From NCBI GenBank assembly GCA_045643145.1, contig JAZUKG010000101.1:35129-99128 (forward strand): a stretch of 64,000 nt of DNA. Direction: 5' to 3'. The first letter of the stretch is position 1; the number at the start of each line of letters is the position of its first letter. The DNA is from SVFI01 sp045643145 (GTDB lineage: Bacteria; Bacillota; Clostridia; Lachnospirales; Lachnospiraceae). A program made the translations under genes and the position numbers. Of this stretch, positions 35,923 through 45,117 are shown piece after piece. The notes beneath the pieces were generated by a model. The model was not told the DNA's origin and ran no database searches. It saw only the letters and a program-made list of their open reading frames with translations.

Positions 35923-36909
35923 CTATTGTGAATCCTTTGCCAGAGTAATCATCAATAGCTCAACTGCCAATGTTTCTGCAATCCTGCCTGTATTGATCCC
36001 TTCTTCTGTATCGACACAGCTTTCAATCGCTGCTCTCAGCTGCTCTGTACTGAATTTGGCAGCCTGCCCTAAATATTTATTAACTGCAAAGCTCGGAACT
36101 CCCAGTTTGGAGGCAATGGCCTTTTGGTCATATCCCTTTCTTCGAAGTTCCTTGGTTTGAAACAGATGATTAAAGTGACGATTCATCAAAACCAAAATCT
36201 TTCGCGGCGACTCTCTTTGCGCAATCAAATCATAATACAAGTCCAGTGCCATTTTCTGTCTTTTAAAAGCAATTGCTTCAATCATATCAAAAATTCTGTT
36301 GCTAAGCTGTCTGGAACAGATTGCCTCGATATCGGCTTCTGAAATGTCCGATTTATCCATCGTATAGCAAAGCAGTTTTTCAAGCTCCGTTGAGATAATC
36401 GACATCTCCATACCACAGTAATCAATAAATAAATCCAGTGCTCTGTGCGTAATCTGCTTGTTTTGCTTCATGATAATACTGACAATCCAGCGCTTGAGAG
36501 TTTCCTCATTCTGCTTTACAAATTCTGCAACATAACCGCTGTCCTTACAGGTCTTATAGAGCTTTCCTCTTTTATCCACATCCTTTTCTACAAACAGGAA
36601 AAAGGTGGTTTCAGGAACTTCTTTTAAATAGTCTGCCAGCTTGTCATTCGCATTTTTAAAAAATCCGCTGTTTTCAATCAGAATGACTCGACGCTCTGCC
36701 AAAAAAGGCATCGTCTCTGACAAATCGATAATCTTTTCAACCGAAATGTCTTTTCCCTCAAAAACCTGAAAATTCATGGAATCCTCAGGATCTCCCAAAG
36801 CCTTGGCCATTCGATCCTTGTACTGTTTTCTGAGGTAGTCCTCCTCACCGGTCAGCAAATATATATTTTTAAATGTATTTTCTTTTATATGTTTCCCCAG
36901 AATTTGCAT
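35923..36909 (-). CDS. holA: DNA polymerase III delta subunit
   Basis: 328 residues. HolA family: KNIYLLTGEEDYLRKQYKD at the N-terminus, ETTFFLFVEKDVDKRGKLYK near 95, and the C-terminal collar domain (RESPRKILVLMNRHFNHLFQ). It opens the beta clamp within the clamp-loader complex. It follows a PstS-like gene by 20 nt and lies downstream of comEC, a common Firmicutes neighbourhood (comEC-holA). Confidence 0.9.
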   Translation of the reverse strand: MQILGKHIKENTFKNIYLLTGEEDYLRKQYKDRMAKALGDPEDSMNFQVFEGKDISVEKIIDLSETMPFLAERRVILIENSGFFKNANDKLADYLKEVPETTFFLFVEKDVDKRGKLYKTCKDSGYVAEFVKQNEETLKRWIVSIIMKQNKQITHRALDLFIDYCGMEMSIISTELEKLLCYTMDKSDISEADIEAICSRQLSNRIFDMIEAIAFKRQKMALDLYYDLIAQRESPRKILVLMNRHFNHLFQTKELRRKGYDQKAIASKLGVPSFAVNKYLGQAAKFSTEQLRAAIESCVDTEEGINTGRIAETLAVELLMITLAKDSQ

Positions 36910-36929
36910 AAAAACGTCACACTTCTTTT

Positions 36930-37928
36930 CTATTTTGCATAGGTATTATACCCGACATAGCCGCATTTTTCAATCAGCTTCTGTCCGTCAGGTGATAAAA
37001 GCCAGTCTGTCAGAGCCTTCACATTTTCATTTTGATTGTCTTTTCTGTAGGCTGCATAAAAATTTGTTACAATCGGATAACTTCTGTTTCTGATATTAGC
37101 TTCACTGGGATAAACGCCGTTTACAGATAGGGTCTTGATCTGTTCATTTCCTACCATATCATTTAAATAATACCGAAAAGAAAATCCGATGGATGCACCA
37201 AACACACGCAAAAGTGATTTATTTCCGATTTTCTCATCCTTCATAAAAGCTTCCATCATAGTCTGACTGCCGCTTCCCGGATATCTGGTCACAGGATTGA
37301 TTGCTCTGTCTGCTCCGCCTACCATTTTCCAGTTCTGAATGTTACCGGCATAAATGCTGCGAATTTCATCCACCGATAAATCATCCACCGGATTATTTTG
37401 ATTGACAAAAAAGACAAAAGCCTCCAGTCCGATAGGCACATATTCAATCTCTACGCCCTGCTCTTTGGCATATTTTTTCTGCTCCTCGGACGGCATGGCA
37501 CAAAAGAACACATCAATACTGCCATCCACCAGTGCCTGAAAGCCTCTGACAGAATTTTGATACTGCATTTTACTGTCCGGAGCAAAATTTTCTCCATAAT
37601 AATTGTCATCCGAAAAGACGCCTCCCTCATACGTAACACATCCCTCGGGATAGACATTTTCAATTACCGATGCATATACCGGAACCAGTGCTGCAGCTCC
37701 GTCGAGAACAGGCAGGTCCTCCGTCAGCTTAAAGTCCGTATCAACGCGGGCAATCTTTTCACGGTTTTCAAAAGGAAGATACGCAGCTACATCTATCATT
37801 TTCATCCGGCTCGTATCGCTAAAATTATTTCCCAGTCGTCTGGTTACCAGCATATACATAGCTATATTTATGCCGATAAAAAACAGACCTACAAACAGCA
37901 GTAAAAGCCTTTTAAATCTATCGTTCAT
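36930..37928 (-). CDS. PstS-like phosphate-type substrate-binding protein
   Basis: 332 residues. An N-terminal membrane helix (LLLLFVGLFFIGINIAMYMLV) replaces a lipobox. The periplasmic-type binding domain shows YPGSGSQTMMEAFM, NPVDDLSVDEIRSIYAGNIQNW and the C-terminal ALTDWLLSPDGQKLIEKCGYVGY, all PBP2-PstS features. No pstCAB permease genes are nearby, so it may act as a sensor or accessory. The start ATG is preceded by GGTGG; a longer frame reaches 38003 but overlaps the previous gene. Confidence 0.82.
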   Translation of the reverse strand: MNDRFKRLLLLFVGLFFIGINIAMYMLVTRRLGNNFSDTSRMKMIDVAAYLPFENREKIARVDTDFKLTEDLPVLDGAAALVPVYASVIENVYPEGCVTYEGGVFSDDNYYGENFAPDSKMQYQNSVRGFQALVDGSIDVFFCAMPSEEQKKYAKEQGVEIEYVPIGLEAFVFFVNQNNPVDDLSVDEIRSIYAGNIQNWKMVGGADRAINPVTRYPGSGSQTMMEAFMKDEKIGNKSLLRVFGASIGFSFRYYLNDMVGNEQIKTLSVNGVYPSEANIRNRSYPIVTNFYAAYRKDNQNENVKALTDWLLSPDGQKLIEKCGYVGYNTYAK

Positions 37929-37933
37929 ATCTT

Positions 37934-38173
37934 TTACCACCACAATTCTCTGGAAATAAAGTAAATAATCGATGCATTCTTGTATGCAAAAATGGCATAA
38001 CAAAAATGCCCAATGGTTAACATAACTCCAATTGCCATCAGTACTGTCAATAGGATGAGAAATCTTTTATCCCCGATGCTTAAGTTCTGATTGTCTATAT
38101 TCTGATTGTCTATATTCTGATCATCCATATTTTGCGTCGATTGTTTACAATCGAGGCCATTCACTGTTTTCAT
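37934..38173 (-). CDS. Small membrane protein carrying a leader element and NIDNQ repeats at its N-terminus
   Basis: 79 residues from the ATG at 38173, or 64 from the ATG at 38128. The first option has a ribosome binding site (AAAAGGAAG, about 13 nt away) but translates the 32-nt repeat element. The second has no good site. Residues 16-32 are DDQNIDNQNIDNQN-type repeats from a 15-bp tandem. Two hydrophobic helices follow (RFLILLTVLMAIGVMLTIG; CYAIFAYKNASIIYFI). Unknown function; between the 81-residue membrane protein and the PstS-like gene. Confidence 0.5.
   Translation of the reverse strand: MKTVNGLDCKQSTQNMDDQNIDNQNIDNQNLSIGDKRFLILLTVLMAIGVMLTIGHFCYAIFAYKNASIIYFISRELWW
38085..38129 (-). 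repeat. 15-bp tandem repeat (three copies)
   Basis: TTCTGATTGTCTATA at 38085 and 38100, then a diverged TTCTGATCATCCATA at 38115. The minus strand encodes NIDNQ per unit. Confidence 0.8.
38133..38164 (-). repeat. Intercistronic leader element, copy before/inside small membrane gene
   Basis: Identical at the core to the copy before lysC: GTGAATGGCC, hairpin CGATTG-TAAA-CAATCG, ACGCA. It is followed by AAAATATGG rather than a good ribosome binding site. Confidence 0.8.
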
Positions 38174-38212
38174 CTACTACATGACACTTCCTTTTGATTT
38201 CCACTTTCTAAT

Positions 38213-38458
38213 CTACATATTCTGAACAGCAATCATCAATAGAATAGTCAGACCGCCATAAATGATGAGCACCAGTGCAAACAAAATGGAAGATACAATT
38301 AAATTAATCTTTCGAGCACGCATTTTTTCAGGAGCAATCGGTTCTCCTAAATTTTTACCGTTCAAAAATAAAATCAAACTTGCCAGGAAATAAATAAAGG
38401 CTCCCAGCGGAATTCCGTACATAATAAAAAATGCAAGTATCATTTCCCAATATACCAT
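38213..38458 (-). CDS. Small two-helix membrane protein
   Basis: 81 residues: two hydrophobic helices (ILAFFIMYGIPLGAFIYFLA; LIVSSILFALVLIIYGGLTI) separated by a charged loop (GKNLGEPIAPEKMRARK). No family recognised. It is 24 nt downstream of comEC and probably cotranscribed. Confidence 0.6.
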   Translation of the reverse strand: MVYWEMILAFFIMYGIPLGAFIYFLASLILFLNGKNLGEPIAPEKMRARKINLIVSSILFALVLIIYGGLTILLMIAVQNM

Positions 38459-38482
38459 CTTGGTTCCCCCATGTATTCGTAA

Positions 38483-40963
38483 TCACTTTTGTACTATCTT
38501 ATCACAAAAAGCCTCTATCTCGATACCCAATTTTTCAAATCGCACAGAAATAGCGCCGCACTGATCCGTTCTGAAAACCTGACTTTTCACATCGCCCAGC
38601 CTATCCAAAGTTTCCTCATGCGGATGCCCATATCTATTGCCTTCACCGCAGCTGATAAGGGCTGCTTTTGGCTGCACGGTTTCTAAAAGTTCTCGCGAGG
38701 TAGAGGTACTGCTCCCATGATGAGCTACCTTTAAAATATTCACATAGGCTAACTTTTCCAGCGCATCGCATACCGCACCATCCATCTGCGAGCTGCTGTC
38801 TCCGGTCAAAAGAATAGAATAACCCTGCATCCTGGCCAATAGCACCAGCGATTCATTGTTTTCATCCTGCGCTATTGCAGTAGCATTTGGACTCTTTGGA
38901 GATATATCCAGTAGATTGATAAGTGTTAAATCTCCCAAAGATAAACTATCCATAGCATTCATGGTATCTGCCAGATCGGACAGTTTTCTGTTTTCCTCGG
39001 TGGAATTTTCTAAAGACTTTTGCATCAGCGGTGACACCCATACTTTATCAACCTCAATCCCTTTTGCAGGTCCCTCCTTTAGCAATTCATAAATCCCGTT
39101 GACATGGTCTGTATGGCCATGCGAAACAACCACCGCATCTACCCTGGAAATGCCCTGATATAAAAGAAACGGTATCAGTCGATATTGTCCGACCCTGCTC
39201 TCACTGCTGCTGCCGCAATCGACAATAACCGCATTCCTCTGCCCGGTAGTTAACACAATGCAATCACCCTGTCCGACATCCAGCATATACATGGCATTTC
39301 GCGCCGGCGGCTTTTGTATGATAAAGAGAAGTAAAGAAACGGAAACTGCAAAAATCATACACACCCCTGCATGATTTATCCGTTTTGTTTTCCGAATGCG
39401 TTCCCGGTCCGTGTTTGGTTTTCCATCCGCATTCTCCTGATTTAAGATAATATGTAATGATCGACCGCTCCCCAAAAGGTAGCATACGCTAACTAGTGCA
39501 ACCAAAACCAGATAATAAATCACCATACGATACGCAGGAGGTCTCCCGGTTACCAGTACAGAACCCGGAAGTGACTGCGTATACAGGCAAACATATTCAT
39601 AGAAATCCAGTAAATAATCAGGGATGATTAATAGAAATGGTATACGAAAAATTAATCCCAGACATCCAAAGATCAGGATTGGCGTCATCAGCGGCACCAA
39701 TAAAAGATTCAGAAAAAAAGAATACGGTGAATAGGTATAATAAAACCACAAAAGACAAGGAATCGTTAAAAGCTGTATTGAAAGATTGGCAACCAGCACA
39801 CTTCTGACTTTTGCATACACCTGATAGAATTTAGCATACCGTTTTATAAATAGTGAATCTTCCCAGCTTTCAAACAAGCGATTAAAAACGGGAGACAGAA
39901 TGGCCAGACTGCTGACCGCCAGAAAGGATAACAGAAAGCCCGCATAGCCTAAATACAAGGGCTGAGATAATAAAAGACAAAGTGCGGAAAAGGCCATGGC
40001 TGTCAGCATATCATAGGTTCGCTCCAGCTGCTCTGCCAGTAAAAATAAAACAAACATGACAAAGGCACGAAATACCGAACCGGATTTTGGCAGCATACGT
40101 ACATACAAAAACAAAACCAGCAAACTGAAAGCTGCGCATACTTTCGGATCGATTCCCAGGCGCCTTAATACCCGATAGAGTCCCATACCAATCAGAGCGA
40201 TATGAAGTCCCGATATCGCCAAAAGATGAGAAATCCCATTTCTTTGATACAGGCTTTTTACCTCCGGATTCATATTACTTTTGTCACCCAGCAGCATAGC
40301 TGCCAAAACAGACGCATTCTCCTTTTTCATATTGCGATATAAAAAGTCTTCACTCTGCTTTCGATACTCAAACAGCTTCTGCGCCAGTTTGTCATACTCT
40401 GAGCCTTTAGCTACGATTTCCGGTTGATAGAGTCTGGCCTGATAGCCCAATATTTCGTAATAGCTTTTGGCATCAAACTGTCCCGGATTCGTCGCACTTT
40501 CAAAAAAAGAAAGTCGTCCTTTAAACAAAACCGTGCTGCCTATTTTCAGATTTAATTCTTCTTTGCTGTAGCATATGATATTTTGAATCGTTGGATTTAT
40601 CGGATCATTTGATTTTATAAGATCCCTTGATTTAATAGAAGTATTTGTATTATTTTGATTGTTTGATTTTATTTGGTTGAATGAATAGATTTGATTGTTC
40701 TGACTGTTTAGATTGTCTGAATTGATTGGATTATCCGCAAACACCTGTGTATCTGACAGATAATAAATAAACGTTTCATCCTTGGTTTCCTGTGCTAAAA
40801 GTTTGGAAAGGACATAGACACTTTCCGTCTTTTCTCGGCCGTCTTGACTTTGTTCCCGACTTAGATACATATTGGGGCGAAAAGTTTCCGCCCCAATTTT
40901 TATCAAAAACAAAATCACTACTACTGCCAATGCCAGGATACACATTGGTCTGTTTTTTAACAT
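38483..40963 (-). CDS. comEC: DNA uptake channel protein ComEC/Rec2
   Basis: 826 residues. N-terminal OB-like DUF4131 region, central Competence domain with about ten helices (LAAMLLGDKSNMNPEVKSLY, NGISHLLAISGLHIALIG), and a C-terminal metallo-beta-lactamase domain (MLDVGQGDCIVL, VVSHGHTDHVNG, LLTGDSS, VAHHGS). Forms the inner-membrane channel for single-stranded DNA in transformation. Residues about 73-125 are an unusual Asn-rich stretch (SDNLNSQNNQIYS, SNNQNNTNTS) inserted in the OB region. comEA lies four genes upstream in the same run of minus-strand genes. Confidence 0.92.
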   Translation of the reverse strand: MLKNRPMCILALAVVVILFLIKIGAETFRPNMYLSREQSQDGREKTESVYVLSKLLAQETKDETFIYYLSDTQVFADNPINSDNLNSQNNQIYSFNQIKSNNQNNTNTSIKSRDLIKSNDPINPTIQNIICYSKEELNLKIGSTVLFKGRLSFFESATNPGQFDAKSYYEILGYQARLYQPEIVAKGSEYDKLAQKLFEYRKQSEDFLYRNMKKENASVLAAMLLGDKSNMNPEVKSLYQRNGISHLLAISGLHIALIGMGLYRVLRRLGIDPKVCAAFSLLVLFLYVRMLPKSGSVFRAFVMFVLFLLAEQLERTYDMLTAMAFSALCLLLSQPLYLGYAGFLLSFLAVSSLAILSPVFNRLFESWEDSLFIKRYAKFYQVYAKVRSVLVANLSIQLLTIPCLLWFYYTYSPYSFFLNLLLVPLMTPILIFGCLGLIFRIPFLLIIPDYLLDFYEYVCLYTQSLPGSVLVTGRPPAYRMVIYYLVLVALVSVCYLLGSGRSLHIILNQENADGKPNTDRERIRKTKRINHAGVCMIFAVSVSLLLFIIQKPPARNAMYMLDVGQGDCIVLTTGQRNAVIVDCGSSSESRVGQYRLIPFLLYQGISRVDAVVVSHGHTDHVNGIYELLKEGPAKGIEVDKVWVSPLMQKSLENSTEENRKLSDLADTMNAMDSLSLGDLTLINLLDISPKSPNATAIAQDENNESLVLLARMQGYSILLTGDSSSQMDGAVCDALEKLAYVNILKVAHHGSSTSTSRELLETVQPKAALISCGEGNRYGHPHEETLDRLGDVKSQVFRTDQCGAISVRFEKLGIEIEAFCDKIVQK

Positions 40964-40971
40964 TTGTTCTC

Positions 40972-41904
40972 CTATTCTGCTACCAGCTCCAGATTTCTTT
41001 CATAAATCTGCGATAACGGCATGACTTCTTTATAGGCCAAATTGGTCTTGCCATCCACCGATATCTGAACCTTGTTTATATCTGAAAGCTCAGCTAACGA
41101 ATTCACGATAGAATAAATAACCACCTCAGCACTCGCACTGCCCAGCTGTGTCAAAAAGGTCGGATCTACATTGACATAGCAGATACCGTCACTTACCATG
41201 ACAGAAATAATCTTGGTATCCGGATTGATAACCGCGTATGCCCCCATTTCCTTCATTTCATCTTCGCTGGTTCCTAAAATAAGCTGCTCGAGTACCAGCT
41301 TTTCCAGAGAAATATTTCGGTTATAAACTACCTCTCTGTTTACCTTAATCAGCTGATCGCCTTTTTTACTTCCGTAAAATAAAGCCAGGCTGACTTTTTC
41401 CTGTGTATTAATTTCATTTCCGGAGTTATCAATAAACTGGTCTGCACTCATGGTACCAATCGGTACCCCATAGCTATTTTCCAGCGCGATTCCATCAATC
41501 AAAAAAGACACATAATTGACGCCCTCAATCTGCGACAAAGTTCTGACGATAGCAGCTCTGGTTAACACCTCCGCAGTTCTGCTAAGCTTGTGATAGCCAT
41601 CACCAAAATCAATCAAAAGACTGCCCTCATCACAAGAGGTACTCTTGATCTCCACATAATCCGGAATCGCAGGTCTCATATCGGTCTGACTCGGAATCTG
41701 TTGCAGCTCCAACAAAAGCAGCGGAATCAGATTATCTCTGCCGGATTCCGTCGTTACAAACTGTCTGCTTTGAATCTTGGTATCTTCTCTATTTACTTCA
41801 TACACCTGATATACATTACCGCCCTCCGGCTGCGTATTTTTACCACATCCAAATAGCATTAGCATAGGCAGCAGCATACACATTACTGCAATAAACTTTT
41901 TCAT
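40972..41904 (-). CDS. GerMN-domain lipoprotein
   Basis: 310 residues. A lipoprotein signal peptide ends in the lipobox LFGC (Cys 20). Two GerMN (sporulation/spore germination) units follow: one around 60-150 (LLIDFGDGYHKLSRTAEVL, VNYVSFLIDG) and one around 180-300 (VNVDPTFLTQLGSASAEVVIYSI written in part). GerMN occurs in Bacillus GerM and in actinobacterial LpqB. It sits 17 nt after a histidine kinase gene and 8 nt before comEC, so a role with the kinase at the membrane surface is plausible. Confidence 0.82.
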   Translation of the reverse strand: MKKFIAVMCMLLPMLMLFGCGKNTQPEGGNVYQVYEVNREDTKIQSRQFVTTESGRDNLIPLLLLELQQIPSQTDMRPAIPDYVEIKSTSCDEGSLLIDFGDGYHKLSRTAEVLTRAAIVRTLSQIEGVNYVSFLIDGIALENSYGVPIGTMSADQFIDNSGNEINTQEKVSLALFYGSKKGDQLIKVNREVVYNRNISLEKLVLEQLILGTSEDEMKEMGAYAVINPDTKIISVMVSDGICYVNVDPTFLTQLGSASAEVVIYSIVNSLAELSDINKVQISVDGKTNLAYKEVMPLSQIYERNLELVAE

Positions 41905-41921
41905 ACTTTTTCCTTTATAAT

Positions 41922-43424
41922 CTATTCTCTGGTCTGATAAATAATCGGAATCTTTACAATAAATACAGTACCTTCGCCTTCTTCACTTTCGATCTTAATC
42001 GATCCTCTGTGCATCAGGATCGCATTACGGGTAATGGAAAGTCCGAGTCCCGTTCCGCCGATTTCTCTCGAATGAGATTTGTCCACGCGGTAGAATCTCT
42101 CAAAAATATGTTCATGTGCTTCCTTTGGAATACCGATACCGTTGTCCTCTACACGAATCGTTGCAAACTGATGATCCGCATCCAAAGTTACTTTTACATA
42201 TCCGTAATCATGATTGTACTTAATCGCATTTTCAACCAGGTTGCTGATTGCCAGGGTCAGCTTCACTTCATCCACCTCGGCCTGAACCTCTCTGACACTT
42301 TCCATCAGTACATCGATGTTTCTCTGCTTTGCAATCGGTCTGAGTCTTCTGAGAATCAGCTCAATGATTTCATTTAAGTTTCGGTTTTCAATATTCATAT
42401 CCGAAGCTGTCTTATCCATTTTTACCAGTGAAAGTAAATCATTGATGATCGTATTTTCACGGTCAATTTCCTGAGCGATATCTGTCATGAATTCCTTGTA
42501 CAATTCAACCGGAACATCCTCCTGCATATTCAGCGAGTCTGCCAGTACCTTCATAGAGGTAAGCGGTGTTTTTAACTCATGCGAGACATTGGAAACAAAC
42601 TCCTGTCTGGATTCGTCCAGCGTCTTCATTCTGCCCAAAAGTTCATTAAACGCAGAAATGATATGCTCTGTTTCCACATAATCTCCGTCTGAAATAACCT
42701 CTGTCTGGAATCCGTCCTTTACCTCACTGATGGCCTGTGTTACCTTGTCAAACGGTTTAACCATAAGTGTAGAAAACAGCCATGCAATACCGACTAACAG
42801 AATCGCACAAAGCACCTGCAAAATAGACGCCTGATTTTTCAAAATATCGACATTGGTACGAATATTATCAGTCGAAACACTAATCAGCATGGATCCTCGG
42901 ACAACATTTGGTACCGAATCCTCGGTATAGATTACTTCAAAATTGTCCATATCCTGAACACCAAAAAAGCTGTCCATAATTGGTGTCGTTACCTCAATAT
43001 ATTGATTTTCACGGTCATAATTGGTGGATGACTGTCCTTTCATACAGAGCATAATTTCCTCTGAAATCATGGTTTTACCTTCACTGACTCCATAGGTATC
43101 TCGTATGACATTACAGTTTTGATCAATGATAATAACACGCCCGTCGTACAAATCCGAGAGCTGTGAAAGCTCCGCATTTACCACCTCAGAGGTCGTGTCA
43201 TTTAAATAATTATAAGAAATTAAATGATTTGCTAAAACCTTGAACTGAGCTTGTACATCGGCTGTTCTGACACTGACGGCACGCTGTTCGTAGTTTTCCA
43301 AAATGGTAAAACGCAGAATCATCGTCGGTATAATACCGATTGCCAAAATCAGCAAAAACAGCCTAAATTTCAAGCTGTGAAAGATATGCAGTTTTTCTGC
43401 TAAATGTGAATAAAAATTTTTCAA
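41922..43424 (-). CDS. Membrane sensor histidine kinase (WalK/MtrB-like)
   Basis: 500 residues. Helix 1 (about 20-38), an extracellular sensor domain (40-195), helix 2 (about 197-218), HAMP (218-270), HisKA with VSHELKTPLTSMKVLADSL (phospho-His near 282), and HATPase_c with N-box NLVENAIKYN, DNGIGIP and GGTGLGLSI. It is 6 nt from the response regulator gene and upstream of the GerMN lipoprotein gene. Confidence 0.92.
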   Translation of the reverse strand: MKNFYSHLAEKLHIFHSLKFRLFLLILAIGIIPTMILRFTILENYEQRAVSVRTADVQAQFKVLANHLISYNYLNDTTSEVVNAELSQLSDLYDGRVIIIDQNCNVIRDTYGVSEGKTMISEEIMLCMKGQSSTNYDRENQYIEVTTPIMDSFFGVQDMDNFEVIYTEDSVPNVVRGSMLISVSTDNIRTNVDILKNQASILQVLCAILLVGIAWLFSTLMVKPFDKVTQAISEVKDGFQTEVISDGDYVETEHIISAFNELLGRMKTLDESRQEFVSNVSHELKTPLTSMKVLADSLNMQEDVPVELYKEFMTDIAQEIDRENTIINDLLSLVKMDKTASDMNIENRNLNEIIELILRRLRPIAKQRNIDVLMESVREVQAEVDEVKLTLAISNLVENAIKYNHDYGYVKVTLDADHQFATIRVEDNGIGIPKEAHEHIFERFYRVDKSHSREIGGTGLGLSITRNAILMHRGSIKIESEEGEGTVFIVKIPIIYQTRE

Positions 43425-43430
43425 ATCTTA

Positions 43431-44120
43431 TCATCCTTTAAAGAAGTAGCCTACGCCCCATTTCGTATGAACATATTTCGGTTCACTCGAGTTGTTCTCA
43501 ACCTTTTCACGAAGTCTACGAATGTGAACGTCAACTGTTCTGGCATCCCCCGGATAATCAGCACCCCAAACCAGAGTCAAAAGCTTTTCACGGCTGTATA
43601 CCTGATTTGGATTCATAGCCAAAAGTTCTAATACATCAAACTCCTTGGTAGTCAAATTGATTTCTCTGTTTTCAATAAATACACGTCTGTTTTCTCTCTC
43701 CAGAACTAAATCGCCACAGATAATTTTCATATCTGAGTCTTCTTTCTTTTTATTCTTTGAGGTTCTGCGAATAATGGCTTTGATACGTGCTTTTACTTCC
43801 AAAATATTGAAAGGCTTGGTAATATAATCATCAGCGCCGTACTCCAGGCCCAGGATTTTGTCCATATCCTCACCCTTTGCAGTCAGCATAATAATCGGTA
43901 CAGATGAAAATTCACGAATCTGCTGACATACCTCAAATCCGTTCAGCTTTGGCAGCATGACATCTAACAGGATGATATCAAATTCCTCATCCTTTGCCAT
44001 CATCAGGGCTTCTTCACCATCATAAGCACAGCTTACTTCCATTCCGTCCTGCTCTAAACTAAATTTTATTCCTTTTACAATTAACTTTTCATCATCTACA
44101 ATCAATACTTTGTTTGCCAT
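43431..44120 (-). CDS. OmpR/PhoB-family response regulator
   Basis: 229 residues from ATG 44120, supported by GAGGTG just upstream; the frame extends to 44222 but overlaps comEA. Receiver: VLIVDDE at 4-10, phospho-acceptor in ILLDVMLP near 53, MLTAKGE near 81 and KPF near 103. A winged-helix DNA-binding domain follows (LTTKEFDVLELLAMNPNQV; VDVHIRRLREKVE; GVGYFF). Partner of the adjacent kinase. Confidence 0.94.
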   Translation of the reverse strand: MANKVLIVDDEKLIVKGIKFSLEQDGMEVSCAYDGEEALMMAKDEEFDIILLDVMLPKLNGFEVCQQIREFSSVPIIMLTAKGEDMDKILGLEYGADDYITKPFNILEVKARIKAIIRRTSKNKKKEDSDMKIICGDLVLERENRRVFIENREINLTTKEFDVLELLAMNPNQVYSREKLLTLVWGADYPGDARTVDVHIRRLREKVENNSSEPKYVHTKWGVGYFFKG

Positions 44121-44148
44121 TTTACACCTCAATATTGTCCAAGCTTTG

Positions 44149-44898
44149 TTACTCGACAGAAATCTGATCCTTGATTTGATCAAACAATCCGTCCTTAATT
44201 CCCGATACCTTTTTGATATCACTGATTTTTGAAAAAGGCCCGTTCTTTTCGCGATACGCTATGATACTCTCTGCGCGCTTCTCCCCAATTCCCGAAATGC
44301 TTTGTAGCTGAGCCTTGTTTGCTGTATTAATATCTATTTTATCCGAGGACTCTGTCGGTCCGTCCTGATCAGATGGCAGATTATCTTGGTTTACATAATT
44401 ATTAATATCCTCGCTCTCGAGCATTGTTTTCGATTCGAGCACCTGCCACTCATCCTGTGTATATACCTTGACCATTTCTCCGTCTGAAAGTTTTTTCGCC
44501 TGATTGACACTCTCTATCACCGCATCCTCTGTGAGTCCGCCGGCGCTTTGTACTGCCTCATACACTCTGGCATCCTTTTCAAAAGAATACACTCCGGGCT
44601 GATTGACTGCTCCCACTACCTGAACATAGATGATTTCCGAAACTTCTCCCACTTCGGTTTCCTCTGCTGCAATATTTTCTGCTGCAATATTTTCTACTGC
44701 AGAATTTTCCTCAGCCGTTTCTTCTTCATTCTCCATGGAATCCGACTGCACATCCGAAGCAATCCTGTCTGTATTTTCGATATTTTCTGACACCTCAGAC
44801 TCTAAATACAACACTTGTTGGCCTCGTCCGCAGCCGCAAAATACCAGCATCAAGACCAGGCATCCCAGAGAAATCGCCAATATTTGGTTGTTTTTCAT
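44149..44898 (-). CDS. comEA: ComEA-type DNA-binding competence protein
   Basis: 249 residues. A signal peptide with CGC at 22-24 suggests a lipoprotein or anchored form. An acidic spacer includes ENIAAENIAAEE from a 15-bp tandem repeat. An SLBB domain (VQVVGAVNQPGVYSFEKDAR) and C-terminal helix-hairpin-helix pair (INTANKAQLQSISGIGEKRA; FSKISDIKKVSGI) follow. ComEA binds incoming double-stranded DNA for ComEC. First gene of the comEA - regulator - kinase - GerMN - comEC run, with 28 nt to the regulator. Confidence 0.9.
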   Translation of the reverse strand: MKNNQILAISLGCLVLMLVFCGCGRGQQVLYLESEVSENIENTDRIASDVQSDSMENEEETAEENSAVENIAAENIAAEETEVGEVSEIIYVQVVGAVNQPGVYSFEKDARVYEAVQSAGGLTEDAVIESVNQAKKLSDGEMVKVYTQDEWQVLESKTMLESEDINNYVNQDNLPSDQDGPTESSDKIDINTANKAQLQSISGIGEKRAESIIAYREKNGPFSKISDIKKVSGIKDGLFDQIKDQISVE

Positions 44899-45052
44899 AA
44901 ATTTAGCCTCCGATTTTTGGTATGTATTTCAGAATAAAACCTACCAAAATTTCTAATTTCTATAGAATTTTATAAAATTCAGAGGCTCCTTTAATATAAA
45001 TCGCATATTTATTGTAAGTCAAAAATCTTAGCATATCAAGGGGATTCTAAAA

Positions 45053-45105
45053 TAAAAAACCAACTATCTCAAACTTTCTTTTCGAAAAAATTGAAATAAT
45101 TGGTT
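45053..45105 (-). terminator. Terminator of the arginine operon
   Basis: On the minus strand AACCAATTATTTCAA pairs with TTGAGATAGTTGGTT (15 bp with G-U pairs), then TTTTTATTTT. It begins 13 nt after the solute-binding protein stop. Confidence 0.8.
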
Positions 45106-45117
45106 TTTATATTGTAT

